54,595 bases of DNA from an uncultured Geobacteraceae bacterium (GTDB taxonomy: Bacteria; Desulfobacterota; Desulfuromonadia; Geobacterales; Pseudopelobacteraceae). The translations under genes were made by a program, and so were the position numbers. Positions within the stretch are counted from its first letter, which is position 1, and the number at the start of each line of letters is the position of its first letter. The stretch covers positions 1 to 54,595 of the forward strand of contig CAIRBT010000033.1 in the NCBI GenBank assembly GCA_903876875.1, in the 5' to 3' direction. This document shows, one piece after another, positions 16,378-25,563 of this stretch. The notes below the pieces were generated by a model. That model was not told the origin of the DNA. It did no database searches and saw only the letters and a list, made by a program, of their open reading frames with translations.

Positions 16378-18797
16378 CCAGCTCCGTCAGCACATGCTTT
16401 CACTGCGGCCTCCCCATTCCTTCGGGGATGGTGGTTACCGAACAGCATGACGACCAGTTACTGGAGTTCTGCTGTCCCGGCTGCCGTGGTGCCTACCTGC
16501 TGATCACCGGTGCCGGGCTGGGGGATTTTTATCTCCGGCGGGATTGCCAGGAGGCGGGACTTGGTGAGGCGGCATTCCACAACACGTTCCATGATCCCTA
16601 CCTGCTCCGCTTTGTTTACTCACACGAAGGGAACAGCGTTATCGACATTCTCATTGAGGGGATCCGCTGCGCCAGCTGTGTCTGGCTTAATGAACGGATT
16701 ATCGGCAATCTCCCCGGTGTCATTTCGGTACGGGTCAACTACGCCACCAGCAGGGCACGGGTAGAATTCAATCCGGCTCAAATTTTGCCGTCGGCTCTTT
16801 TTTCCCGCATCGCCCTTCTGGGATACCTCCCCCGCCCTTTTACCCGTTCAGCTGCCGAAGAAAATGCCAACCGGGAACGGAAAGATCTGTTGATCCGCTT
16901 CGGCACCGCTTTTTTTCTGACCATGCAGCTGATGGCTTACTCCTTTGCTCTCTATGCCGGCTATTTCCAGGGAATTGAGCCGGGCACCAAACAGTATCTG
17001 CACTACTTTTCCCTGCTGGTGACCACGCCGGTCATTTTCTATTCGGGGTGGCCCTTTCTCCGGGGTGCCTGGCGCGGCATCATCAACAGAGCCCCCAATA
17101 TGGAGCTGCTCATCACCATCGGCGCTCTTTCATCCTACATTTTCAGCAGCTACACGACCTTTGCCGGTGGTGAAGCCTATTATGAAACCGCCGCCATGAT
17201 TATCACCCTGATTCTGGCGGGACGCATTCTGGAAAACATCGCCAAACGCCATGCAGCCGTCGGCGTTGAGCGGCTCCTGAGCCTCACGGCCGGCACGGCT
17301 CGCCGCTTTGTCGGCAACCAACTGGAATCCGTTGACAGTGCCGAACTGGTGACCGGTGACCTCATACTGGTGGCCGCCGGGGAGCGCTTCCCGGTGGACG
17401 GACACCTCGTGGAGGGCTCCACCGATGTTGATGAATCCCCCGCCACCGGTGAGTCAATTCCGGTGGTCAAGAACCGTGACGATGGGGTGATTGCCGGGAG
17501 TATTAATCTCACCGGCACGGTACGTATCCGCTGCGACCGTCCGGCGTCAGAAAGCTTCATTGCCCGGGTGGCCCGTCTTGTGGAGGAAGCCCAGAGCCGT
17601 CGCGCACCGATTCAAGGGGTGGCCGATCGAGCGGCCGCCTGGTTTGTGCCGACGGTACTAGTTATGGCAGTCACCACCTTTGCGTGGCAGTACACGAGCA
17701 CCGGCAGACTGGCCAGCTCACTCATGACCTCACTGGCCGTAGTCGTCATCGCCTGCCCCTGCGCCCTCGGCCTGGCAACCCCCACGGCCATTCTGGCCGG
17801 TACCGGCGCGGCGGCGGCCTCCGGCATCATTTTCAAGGGGGGGGACATTCTGGAGCGTCTCAGCAGAATCACCGTGGCGGTGTTTGACAAAACCGGCACC
17901 GTCACCTGCGGTAAACCGATCATTGTCGCGGTTTCCACCTTCAGAAACACCACACCAGAAGAGGTTATCTCACTGGCGGCATCGGTAGAAAGCGGCTCCC
18001 TGCATCCCCTGGGACGGGCAATCTGTCAGCACGCGAGCCTCCACACCATCCCCTTTACCACCGGCACCGAACTCACCGCAGTGGCCGGCGGGGGGGTCAG
18101 CGGCTTGGTCGGCGATACTGCTGTTGCCGTCGGCAACGGAGCCTTCCTCCGCTCACAGGGGGTAATTGACCTGCCGGAAGAGGTTACCTGCACATCGGGT
18201 CAGTCGATTATCTTCGTAGCCCGCTCCGGCCACACCATCGCCTCCCTGATCGTAGAGGACAGTATGCTGCCGGAAGCACCAGCACTGGTTGCCTTTTTCA
18301 GAAAAAACTCCATTCGCAGCGTTCTACTCAGCGGCGACCGCCCGGAGACGGTGCGCCAGATTGCCGCCGCCATTGGCATCGACACCGGCATCGGCGAGGT
18401 TGCCCCGGCTGGCAAGGCCGACTATCTGGAAAAAATCCGTCTCGATGGTGAAATCGTGCTCATGGTGGGTGATGGCATTAACGATGCCCCGGCACTCTCG
18501 GCAGCCGATGTGGGGTGTGCTGTGGCAGGGGGCACCGATATTGCCCTTGAAACGTCGGATCTGGTTCTGGTAAAACCGGACATAGAACGTCTTGCCGTGG
18601 CGTACCGCATCGCCCGCCGTACCATGGCCGTTGTGCGGCAGAATCTGGGGTGGGCCTTCATCTACAACCTGATCGGTATACCGCTGGCCATGACCGGCCA
18701 TCTGACGCCGATATATGCGGCGGCGGCCATGGCCTTAAGTTCGGTCTGTGTCGTAGGCAATTCCCTCAGGATTACGAGGTACACGGATGGTAGATAA
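16374..18797 (+). CDS. ccoI: Copper-transporting P-type ATPase CcoI/FixI
   Basis: CcoI is a P1B-type ATPase that delivers copper for the CuB centre of cbb3 oxidase. The 807 residues include an N-terminal metal-binding segment with Cys clusters (CFHCGLPIP and FCCPGCRGAY), a heavy-metal domain with GIRCASCVW, eight predicted helices, the copper site CPCALGLATP, the phosphorylation loop FDKTGTVTCGKP, and the hinge GDGINDAPAL. The TTG start at 16374 overlaps the fixH stop (TTGA), the best-supported start in this frame. ccoS overlaps its end. All catalytic motifs are intact. Confidence 0.95.
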   Translation: MTSSVSTCFHCGLPIPSGMVVTEQHDDQLLEFCCPGCRGAYLLITGAGLGDFYLRRDCQEAGLGEAAFHNTFHDPYLLRFVYSHEGNSVIDILIEGIRCASCVWLNERIIGNLPGVISVRVNYATSRARVEFNPAQILPSALFSRIALLGYLPRPFTRSAAEENANRERKDLLIRFGTAFFLTMQLMAYSFALYAGYFQGIEPGTKQYLHYFSLLVTTPVIFYSGWPFLRGAWRGIINRAPNMELLITIGALSSYIFSSYTTFAGGEAYYETAAMIITLILAGRILENIAKRHAAVGVERLLSLTAGTARRFVGNQLESVDSAELVTGDLILVAAGERFPVDGHLVEGSTDVDESPATGESIPVVKNRDDGVIAGSINLTGTVRIRCDRPASESFIARVARLVEEAQSRRAPIQGVADRAAAWFVPTVLVMAVTTFAWQYTSTGRLASSLMTSLAVVVIACPCALGLATPTAILAGTGAAAASGIIFKGGDILERLSRITVAVFDKTGTVTCGKPIIVAVSTFRNTTPEEVISLAASVESGSLHPLGRAICQHASLHTIPFTTGTELTAVAGGGVSGLVGDTAVAVGNGAFLRSQGVIDLPEEVTCTSGQSIIFVARSGHTIASLIVEDSMLPEAPALVAFFRKNSIRSVLLSGDRPETVRQIAAAIGIDTGIGEVAPAGKADYLEKIRLDGEIVLMVGDGINDAPALSAADVGCAVAGGTDIALETSDLVLVKPDIERLAVAYRIARRTMAVVRQNLGWAFIYNLIGIPLAMTGHLTPIYAAAAMALSSVCVVGNSLRITRYTDGR

Positions 18798-18993
18798 CTC
18801 ACTGATTGCCCTGATTATCCTGTCGCTTTTCCTCGGCTGCGGCTGTTGGCTCTTTTTTATCTGGGCGGTGAAAAAGGGGGAATTTGATGATATTGAGCGC
18901 CCCAAGCACCGGATGCTCGACGACGACTTCCCGGCCAGTGAGGGGGAAAACAAGAGTGAGGACAGCAGCACTCCCCGGAAGGAAAAACTATGA
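18787..18993 (+). CDS. ccoS: cbb3 oxidase maturation protein CcoS
   Basis: CcoS is a very small membrane protein required to place heme and copper in CcoN. The 68 residues have a helix at about 6-28 (LIALIILSLFLGCGCWLFFI) followed by the family motif WAVKKGEFDDIERPKHRML. The start overlaps the end of ccoI by 11 bases and the stop overlaps the next ATG, so three genes are translationally linked. Confidence 0.93.
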   Translation: MVDNSLIALIILSLFLGCGCWLFFIWAVKKGEFDDIERPKHRMLDDDFPASEGENKSEDSSTPRKEKL

Positions 18994-19664
18994 TTGAAAT
19001 ATGGCTGGCGTTTCTGGCCGGAGTGGCCGGCAGTGTCCACTGTATCGGCATGTGCGGGGGGATGGTTGCTGCGTTATCCCTCACCGGACGTTGCCGCACC
19101 CTCAACTCCCGTGTGGCCTCCCAGCTCTTCTACAACATCGGCCGTATCTCCACCTATGCGCTCCTCGGTGCCCTGGCCGGGTGGGCCGGGTCGTCACTTG
19201 ACCTGCCGACCATGAAGTCCTTCGGGCGGTGGTTCCTCGTGGGTGCCAATATCTTCATTATCCTCATCGGTATCGGCTCCGCACTGAAGCTGGGATGGTT
19301 CAGTATCTCCAGCCTGGAAGGGGGTGCGGGACACTTGCTTGCCAAACCGCTCCGCCGCCTTCTCACCGGCACCTCACCACTGTCGGCTCTGCCACTTGGC
19401 ATGCTGTTGGGGCTGCTTCCCTGCGGACTTGTTTACACCCCGCTGATGGTGGCCATGGGGAGTGGCACCCCCCTCAAGGGTGCCGCCATTATGGCCGCCC
19501 TCGGAGTTGGCACCCTGCCGCTCTTGCTGCTGTTCGGCACCGCTTCAAGTGCCATTACCGGTGCTGTCCGGGAAATTATGTTTCGTCTGGTGGGGGTTAT
19601 TATCGCTTTAATGGGTGCTGCGGGACTCTGGCGGATGTTTGTGCAGATTGGCCATTATCATTAG
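18990..19664 (+). CDS. SafE/TauE-like membrane protein associated with cbb3 oxidase assembly
   Basis: The 224-residue protein has about six membrane helices and the motif GVAGSVHCIGMCGGMVAAL near the N-terminus, typical of the COG2836 'sulfite exporter TauE/SafE' family. A Pro-Cys motif, GLLPCGLVYTPL, lies in a later helix. Members close to cco genes are thought to handle copper or thiols during oxidase assembly rather than sulfite; that role is inferred from context. Its ATG overlaps the ccoS stop (ATGA). It is the last gene of the operon and faces the DUF342 gene tail to tail. Confidence 0.85.
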   Translation: MIEIWLAFLAGVAGSVHCIGMCGGMVAALSLTGRCRTLNSRVASQLFYNIGRISTYALLGALAGWAGSSLDLPTMKSFGRWFLVGANIFIILIGIGSALKLGWFSISSLEGGAGHLLAKPLRRLLTGTSPLSALPLGMLLGLLPCGLVYTPLMVAMGSGTPLKGAAIMAALGVGTLPLLLLFGTASSAITGAVREIMFRLVGVIIALMGAAGLWRMFVQIGHYH

Positions 19665-19688
19665 ATCTATGACACTTATGAGAAATGC

Positions 19689-21134
19689 TCATGGGTCCTG
19701 AATCAATTGCTTGGCACGTTCTTCAAGTCTCAAAGCCTCTTTCAGCTGGGTAGCATTCACCGACAACCTGCTCATCTGCAACTGAATTACCGTTCTTTCA
19801 TCGGGATCGCTGATAAGAGTAACCGGCCCGCAGATTTCTTCGGTAGTTATAAACGGCGTATGTCCCAGTTTGAATCTGACATTTTCGTAGATCGCTTTCA
19901 GGGCGTTAACCTTGGCATTGGTTGTATCGTACTGGTGGTTGTGTACCTGTTGTAACTGTGAAGAGAGCTTATTTCTCTCTTCCATAAAGCTGGCCAGAGC
20001 CAGCGGGTTGTGGGCATTTGCCATAAAGCGATCATTCAGTTCGATGAGCAGTCGATTGATTCTTTCTGCTTCGTTGTAGTCATAGTAGCTGACGCCAACG
20101 GTTACCGTTGTGGGCAGTGCCGTCTTTGAGCCAATACTGGCCGCTTCAATGCCAGCCAGCACGATGCACTGCCCACCACAAAAAGTACCCTGCTTGATGG
20201 TCAACGTTCCGAGACAATTGATGACACTGTTCCGCACCTCTGTTTGTACGGTGATATTCCCCTCAGCCGTCACCGATGAGTCGTTGCAGTATTTCATCGT
20301 CAAGTCGCCACCGCAATAGATGCTGCCAATGCCCGCGCCACTTATGCCACCAATATCAATACTTCCATTTGACGTAAGCCGTGCATTGCCCACAACACCA
20401 CGTATTTTTATCCCTTTGGTCGCATTAACTTGAAACCCGTCCAGCACATCCCCGGTTATCTCCACAAGCCCGTTGAACGTAATGTTACCGGTATGATAGT
20501 CCACATTACCTTTGACGGTATAAACGTTTTCTACCGTCAGACCTGAAGCCGAGTTGTGAACCCTACCGGCCAGATTAGCAAAGAGAGTACAACCATCTTC
20601 TCCGAGGCGGATACCTTTCCCGGTGCGCATCCGCATCGCTTTACCCGGCACCACCGGAATGATTTTTGATTGAACCGTTTTTCCGGCAGTTCCGGCCGTG
20701 GGGGGACGGATAATGCCGACGCAGTCGCCCGATTCCACATTGTAAAACGACTGTACTTTTTTGAAATTAACCGCCTTGAAGGCAAGTGGCTCATCCCGTT
20801 CGCTCTCATCGTTCTCTTCCGCCAGGGCATCGGGCACCAGCAATTCGAGAAAACTATCGGCACCCGGTTGCATCGGTATCCCCTGTGCCACGACGACATT
20901 ATCCATCCTTTTGTTGACAGCCGCTGCCTGCAGTAACGTCTCCACGGCATCGGTGCTGATGCTCTCTTTAATTGAGTGAGAAGCCAGGAATTGTCGAATG
21001 CCACTATCGGTAAGAACGGAAGTGGTAGCCGTAGGTATATAGCTGGCAGTACAGACCGTTTGACTGGCAGTCAATTTAATGCGCAGGGTAAAACCAGGCT
21101 TTACCAGCTCATAGGTGAGGTCATCAAATGCCAC
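19689..21134 (-). CDS. FapA-family (DUF342) protein
   Basis: The 481-residue protein has the DUF342/FapA layout. An N-terminal region of about 160 residues is followed by a right-handed beta-helix core of repeated Gly-rich strands (FNGLVEITGDVLDGFQV, GSIDIGGISGAGIGSIYCGG) at about 170-370. A coiled-coil segment at about 370-450 ends the protein. It has no signal peptide or membrane helix, so it is probably cytoplasmic. FapA-like proteins often occur with motility or signalling genes but lack a settled biochemical role. The start overlaps the end of the REC/HD-GYP gene by 11 bases, so the two are likely made together. Confidence 0.85.
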   Translation of the reverse strand: MAFDDLTYELVKPGFTLRIKLTASQTVCTASYIPTATTSVLTDSGIRQFLASHSIKESISTDAVETLLQAAAVNKRMDNVVVAQGIPMQPGADSFLELLVPDALAEENDESERDEPLAFKAVNFKKVQSFYNVESGDCVGIIRPPTAGTAGKTVQSKIIPVVPGKAMRMRTGKGIRLGEDGCTLFANLAGRVHNSASGLTVENVYTVKGNVDYHTGNITFNGLVEITGDVLDGFQVNATKGIKIRGVVGNARLTSNGSIDIGGISGAGIGSIYCGGDLTMKYCNDSSVTAEGNITVQTEVRNSVINCLGTLTIKQGTFCGGQCIVLAGIEAASIGSKTALPTTVTVGVSYYDYNEAERINRLLIELNDRFMANAHNPLALASFMEERNKLSSQLQQVHNHQYDTTNAKVNALKAIYENVRFKLGHTPFITTEEICGPVTLISDPDERTVIQLQMSRLSVNATQLKEALRLEERAKQLIQDP

Positions 21135-22131
21135 TGTACATCCCTTCTGCCACCCGCAGCATATGGGAGATCAGCTTTGGATCAAATTCAGTACCACCCC
21201 GTGCGGCAACCTTCTCCAGTATCTGTGCCAGTGGCAGCTTGCCCGAATACCGTGCCACATCACTTTCCACACTGCCGGCAAGATTGATAATGGCAGCTCC
21301 CAAAGGGATGTCACTCCCGGCGAGCCCATCGGGAAAGCCGCTGCCGTCATAATTTTCATGGTGATGACGAACCATGATGCCGATGTCATTAAGGCTTTCT
21401 ACGGTGCGCATCATACTCTGGCCAATGACAGGATGGGAGCGGAACAGAGCGTACTGGGCCTCAGTCATACATTCGGGAGACATTTCCCCCCCATCGCTCG
21501 AGAGGGCATTCAAACCGATATCGTGCATCAGGGCTGCCATGCGAACTTTTTCCAGCTCCGCCGGCGTGAGGCCAAGGCTGACAGAAATGCCAACAGCCAG
21601 TTCAGCTGTTCTCGTGGCGTGCAGCTTGCTGGTGACCGCATTCAAGTCCACAAAGCCGGCAAGAAAATCAAACAGTGAACGGAACTGCTCCTGATCCTGT
21701 TGCTGTTTTTCAAGGAGGTTACGGCTCTCCAGTGCTGACTGGGCATCTTCACGATATTTCTCGACGGCACTTCGGACAATTTCAAGTAATTCCTGATTTT
21801 CCCAGGGTTTACTGATATAGCGGGTAGCCCCCCCCTTATTGATGGCGTCTATGGTTACCTGCATGTCAGAATAGCCGGTAAGGAGCATTCTTACCGCTTT
21901 CGGGGCTATTTCACGGGATTTAATCAGGAATTCAGTCCCGTTCATACTCGGCATACGCTGGTCAGAAATGATAACTTCCACCTCTTCACTTGAAGACGCG
22001 AGGAGCTCAAGGGCACTGGCACCCGAGGACGCAAATTGAACCGTGTACGGTTCGAATTTGAAAAGCCGCTTCAAAGCAAGAAGTATCTGTTCTTCATCAT
22101 CAACAAATAATACCATTCCGTTGTTCCCCAT
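21124..22131 (-). CDS. Response regulator with HD-GYP phosphodiesterase domain (RpfG type)
   Basis: The 335-residue protein joins a receiver (residues 7-120; acidic pair Asp11-Asp12, phospho-acceptor Asp57 in IISDQRMPSMNG, Lys108 in SKPW) to an HD-GYP domain (about 155-335). HD-GYP motifs are visible: HATR at 171-174, HDIG at 203-206, HHEN at 257-260 and GFPDG at 265-269, where the usual GYP reads GFP. Such enzymes hydrolyse cyclic di-GMP, and some act on 3',3'-cGAMP. Start is ATG 22131 or the internal Met6. It probably signals with the overlapping DUF342 protein; the partner kinase is not nearby. Confidence 0.88.
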   Translation of the reverse strand: MGNNGMVLFVDDEEQILLALKRLFKFEPYTVQFASSGASALELLASSSEEVEVIISDQRMPSMNGTEFLIKSREIAPKAVRMLLTGYSDMQVTIDAINKGGATRYISKPWENQELLEIVRSAVEKYREDAQSALESRNLLEKQQQDQEQFRSLFDFLAGFVDLNAVTSKLHATRTAELAVGISVSLGLTPAELEKVRMAALMHDIGLNALSSDGGEMSPECMTEAQYALFRSHPVIGQSMMRTVESLNDIGIMVRHHHENYDGSGFPDGLAGSDIPLGAAIINLAGSVESDVARYSGKLPLAQILEKVAARGGTEFDPKLISHMLRVAEGMYSGI

Positions 22132-22499
22132 TACGCACGTATTTTGGCAATACTATCATTAGCTGACCGTACGCTGTCAATAGACATCAGCACATTGTGG
22201 GCAGTTTCGTGATATTTTACCCGTTACTATCTATTTAAAAGTCTTGCCACGGTTTTTGTTGTGGTGCCATATTGTATAGTCTGAATCTGAATAATACCCT
22301 AAAACACCAAGGGCAATGTTTTTAACGATAAAACAGTTTGCCTGTACAATGGCACCCCGTGTGGTGGTGTTTCGATCATTTTTCCCGTCAACCCGTATAA
22401 CCTCTGACGAATAACCGGCCGACGAATCCCCGCTGGGCTGGATGGTTCCCGGCTTGATCTGGAGGAATAAACGGAGATAAAAGCAGCAGGCTCACAAAA
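22132..22499. other. Intergenic stretch without a recognised gene
   Basis: About 370 bases lie between the REC/HD-GYP start and the T-box leader. No open frame here has a ribosome site or recognisable product. The minus-strand promoter of the REC/HD-GYP gene should lie at the left end, and a plus-strand small RNA ending at the hairpin 22500-22526 is possible but unproven. Confidence 0.4.
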
Positions 22500-22526
22500 C
22501 CGCTTGACTTTAAGCGGCATTTTTTT
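22500..22526 (+). terminator. Small hairpin with T-run before the T-box leader
   Basis: CCGCTT (22500-22505) and AAGCGG (22512-22517) form a perfect six-pair stem followed by a seven-T run (22520-22526). It looks like a weak intrinsic terminator for plus-strand transcripts. It overlaps the T-box promoter, whose -35 TTGACT lies in the loop. Confidence 0.45.
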
Positions 22527-22533
22527 CTACTAT
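22504..22533 (+). promoter_or_regulatory. Sigma70-type promoter of the leuA T-box leader
   Basis: The site reads TTGACT, 18 bases, TACTAT. Transcription would begin near 22540, giving a leader of about 300 nucleotides that holds the T-box and the attenuator before leuA. Confidence 0.5.
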
Positions 22534-22539
22534 GCACAA

Positions 22540-22775
22540 ATATGTAAAGGCAATGAAGAGGAGTAGTAACCATTTACGCTTTTCAGAGAGCCGGTGGGTG
22601 GTGCGAACCGGTAAGCAGCGTGGTGAACTCGCCTTGGAGCCGCTCTGGTGACAGGTAGTCAGAGTCGTGAACCTGCGTTAAAGGTATAATAAGGCCTGTC
22701 CCTCTGGCAGGTGAATTGGGTGGTACCGCGGAAGGTTTTGAACCTCTGCCCCAAATTGGGGGTTGAGGTTTTTTT
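22540..22775 (+). promoter_or_regulatory. Leucine-specific T-box riboswitch upstream of leuA
   Basis: A T-box senses uncharged tRNA and lets transcription pass a terminator. The conserved T-box sequence GGGTGGTACCGCG is at 22718-22730. Upstream, Stem I has the distal bulge pattern AGAGAGCCGGTGGGTGGTG (22585 onward) and the specifier-loop GAA followed by CTC at 22628-22630, a leucine codon matching the downstream gene. The terminator 22741-22775 follows the antiterminator directly. Uncharged tRNA-Leu should thus switch on leuA. T-boxes are mostly from Firmicutes; leuA T-boxes in Geobacter-type bacteria are known, as I recall. Confidence 0.93.
22741..22775 (+). terminator. Attenuator terminator of the leuA T-box
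   Basis: An outer stem AACCTC/GAGGTT encloses an inner stem CCCCAA/TTGGGG, followed by a seven-T run ending at 22775. It is the termination-competent alternative to the T-box antiterminator. Confidence 0.9.
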
Positions 22776-22840
22776 AATTTTGATCGAGAGTTTTTCACCA
22801 TTAGGTGCGCCACGGCGCAGCCACTGAAAGGAGTACACAT

Positions 22841-24394
22841 ATGGCATCAACACCACAAAGTACGGACCGGAAGATCATCAGGATTTTTGATACCACACTG
22901 CGGGACGGCGAGCAGGCCCCCGGCAACAGCATGAACATTGAGGAGAAACTCCGCATTGCCCGCCATCTGGAAAAAATGAATGTGGATGTCATCGAAGCCG
23001 GCTTCCCCATCGCTTCCGATGGTGATTTTGAAGCGGTAAAAAAAGTTGCCCAGACCATCAAAGGGCCGGAAATTGCCGGTCTCTGCCGTTCCAACGAAAA
23101 GGATATCGACCGCGCCTGGGACGCCCTCAAATATGCCGGTGAGAGGGGACGCATCCATACCTTCATCGCAACGTCTGACATCCACATGAAATACAAGCTG
23201 CAGATGGAACCGGCCAAGGTTCTGGCTTCAGCGGTGAAAGCGGTGCAGCGTGCCGCCTCCTATACGCCCAATGTTGAATTCTCCTGCGAAGATGCGGTGC
23301 GGACCCGACTGCCGTTCCTTGCGGAAGTGGTCGAAGCGGTCATCGCCGCCGGTGCCACCACCGTCAACATTCCCGATACCGTCGGCTATACGATTCCCTT
23401 TGAATATTTCAACATCATCAAATATCTGAAAGACAATGTACCGAACATAGACAAGGCGATCATCTCCGTCCACTGCCACAATGACCTGGGGCTGTCGGTG
23501 GCCAACTCCATCGCAGCAATCCAGGCCGGTGCCGGCCAGGTGGAATGTACCATCAACGGAATCGGTGAGCGGGCCGGTAACTGTTCACTGGAAGAGTTCG
23601 TCATGATCCTGAAAACCAGGGGTGACATCCTTCCCTTTGCCACCAATGTAATCACCGAGCATTTGACCCCCGCCAGCCGTCTGCTCACCACCGTAACCGG
23701 CATTGGCGTACAGCCGAATAAGGCTATTGTCGGTGCCAATGCCTTTGCCCATGAGGCCGGTATTCACCAGCACGGCATGCTGATGGAAAAAACCACCTAT
23801 GAAATCATGACCCCCGAATCGGTGGGTCTTGCGGCAAGCGCCATCGTACTCGGTAAGCATTCAGGTCACCACGCCCTGCGTAAGCGGTTGACTGAACTGG
23901 GTCATGAGTTGGATGAGGAAAAATTCCGCCGTACCTTTGATCGCTTCAAAGAACTTGCCGACCTGAAAAAAGAGATTTTTGACGAAGATCTGGACGCCAT
24001 CGTTACCGATGAAATCAGGGAAGAGGCACTCTATAAACTGGACCACGTTACCGTTACCTGCGGTTCCTTCGCCGTTGCAACGGCCACGGTGCAGATGGAG
24101 ATTAACGGTGTCACTGCACGCACCGCCGAACTGGGGGACGGGCCGGTGGATTCAACGTTCAAGGCGATCAAAAAGCTCACCAAATCAAAGGCCAAGCTGA
24201 CCCAATACAACGTGGGCTCCATTACCGGCGGCACCGATGCCCAGGGTGAAGTAACCGTGCGGGTAACCGAAGGTGATCACACCGTGGTCGGCAAAGGCTC
24301 TTCAACCGACATCATTGTCGCCTCGGCAAAAGCCTACATCCACGCTCTCAACCGCCTGAGCAGCAAGCAGAAACGGCTCTCCGACGCAGTATAG
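22841..24394 (+). CDS. leuA: 2-isopropylmalate synthase
   Basis: LeuA condenses acetyl-CoA with 2-oxoisovalerate, the first committed step of leucine synthesis. The 517 residues match bacterial LeuA. The catalytic domain starts with IFDTTLRDGEQAPGNSMN and has the metal-binding HCHNDLGLSVANS and HEAGIHQHGML motifs. The C-terminal leucine-binding regulatory domain (about residues 385-510) ends with the SSTDIIVASAKAYIHALN pattern. The ATG at 22841 follows AAAGGAG; an upstream frame extension lies in the leader. Expression should respond to tRNA-Leu charging through the T-box, with feedback inhibition by leucine through the C-terminal domain. Confidence 0.96.
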   Translation: MASTPQSTDRKIIRIFDTTLRDGEQAPGNSMNIEEKLRIARHLEKMNVDVIEAGFPIASDGDFEAVKKVAQTIKGPEIAGLCRSNEKDIDRAWDALKYAGERGRIHTFIATSDIHMKYKLQMEPAKVLASAVKAVQRAASYTPNVEFSCEDAVRTRLPFLAEVVEAVIAAGATTVNIPDTVGYTIPFEYFNIIKYLKDNVPNIDKAIISVHCHNDLGLSVANSIAAIQAGAGQVECTINGIGERAGNCSLEEFVMILKTRGDILPFATNVITEHLTPASRLLTTVTGIGVQPNKAIVGANAFAHEAGIHQHGMLMEKTTYEIMTPESVGLAASAIVLGKHSGHHALRKRLTELGHELDEEKFRRTFDRFKELADLKKEIFDEDLDAIVTDEIREEALYKLDHVTVTCGSFAVATATVQMEINGVTARTAELGDGPVDSTFKAIKKLTKSKAKLTQYNVGSITGGTDAQGEVTVRVTEGDHTVVGKGSSTDIIVASAKAYIHALNRLSSKQKRLSDAV

Positions 24395-24417
24395 CTATCG
24401 TGTACCAGTCACATTCT

Positions 24418-24448
24418 GAGCCACCGGGTAACATCTCCCCGGTGGCTC
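24418..24448 (+). terminator. Strong hairpin after leuA
   Basis: GAGCCACCGGG (24418-24428) pairs perfectly with CCCGGTGGCTC (24438-24448). There is no T-run after it, so it may act as a weak terminator or RNA stabiliser between leuA and the next gene. Confidence 0.5.
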
Positions 24449-24471
24449 AGTCTGCATAAAGGAGCCCCCCG

Positions 24472-25563
24472 GTGTCACTACATACTTACCTGTTGGGTGG
24501 AGCTGTGTTTGACGAGAGTGAAGAGTATTTCCGGTTTCAGTTCAGATTTCTTTTCCTTATTCTGCTGTTCGGCGCATTCTCCTCAATTTTATTTCTCGTT
24601 TCCCATCTGACCGGTGCCAATATCCTGCCGTCGGCGCATATAGTCGCAACAAAATACCATATCGTAGCAAATTTTCTGCTTGCTGCACTCTTGTATGGCC
24701 GGAAGAAAGCTTTTTATCCGGTGGCATGGCTGGCACTCACTTTCAGTTTTGTTATGTTTATGTCTGCCCTGCTGCTGGTCCCGGACGACCCGCTCCGGGT
24801 ACTCTGGTTTTTCCTCAACCTTCCGGCGGTCTATCTGCTCCTGGGGCGACTGGTGGGACTTGGTGCCACCGCACTCTCGGCAGCATGTATCATTATCGGC
24901 AACCACTACCTGAAAACCCCCTACCCCCCCAACGCCATTGCCACGTCAATTGTCGGCTTTCTTTACCTCTCGGTATTTTTTTATAGTTATTCAAGCAGAC
25001 CGATCTCCTATTTCCACCGCATGCTCGAATCCAATGAAAAACTGCGTTTCCTCGCCAACCACGACCCGCTGACCGGCTTGTTAAACGCCCGGACGTACTC
25101 CGAAGTGTGCGAACGAATGACCTGTACCGCCACCAGGGAGGGGAAATCTTTTTCGGTGCTCTTTGTCGATCTTGATCATTTTAAAGCGATCAACGATACC
25201 TATGGCCATGAAGCGGGGGACACCGTACTCAAAGAGGTGGCCGCATGTATGGTGGGAACCAGCCGCTTTTGTGATGTCTATGGGCGTATCGGTGGTGAAG
25301 AGTTTTCAATCTGCCTGCCGGAAACAGACCGGGCAGGGGCAGTGGTGCTGGCGGAGAAGTTGCGGAAACATATAGAACTGCTGATGCCGGTTATCAAGGG
25401 CGGTCCCGTACGGATCACGGCAAGCATCGGTGTGGCTTCAAATGCGGCTGGCCATACCTCCTTCACAGACATCCAACGAACTGCCGACCAGGCCATGTAT
25501 CACGCCAAGAGGCAGGGACGCAACCGGGTTTCATGCATTGATGAGCATCTTACGGCCGGGTAG
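24472..25563 (+). CDS. Membrane-bound diguanylate cyclase (GGDEF)
   Basis: The 363-residue protein has about five to six membrane helices in residues 25-175 with no recognised sensor domain. A short helical linker leads to a GGDEF domain (about 190-355). The active-site motif reads GGEEF at 274-278, with the metal and nucleotide residues in FVDLDHFKAINDTYGHEAGD. The inhibitory-site RxxD (RFCD, 265-268) lies five residues before it, so product feedback is likely. Such enzymes make cyclic di-GMP (in some Geobacter relatives cGAMP). The GTG start at 24472 follows AAAGGAG. Its last 14 bases overlap the DUF202 gene tail to tail. Confidence 0.92.
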   Translation: MSLHTYLLGGAVFDESEEYFRFQFRFLFLILLFGAFSSILFLVSHLTGANILPSAHIVATKYHIVANFLLAALLYGRKKAFYPVAWLALTFSFVMFMSALLLVPDDPLRVLWFFLNLPAVYLLLGRLVGLGATALSAACIIIGNHYLKTPYPPNAIATSIVGFLYLSVFFYSYSSRPISYFHRMLESNEKLRFLANHDPLTGLLNARTYSEVCERMTCTATREGKSFSVLFVDLDHFKAINDTYGHEAGDTVLKEVAACMVGTSRFCDVYGRIGGEEFSICLPETDRAGAVVLAEKLRKHIELLMPVIKGGPVRITASIGVASNAAGHTSFTDIQRTADQAMYHAKRQGRNRVSCIDEHLTAG

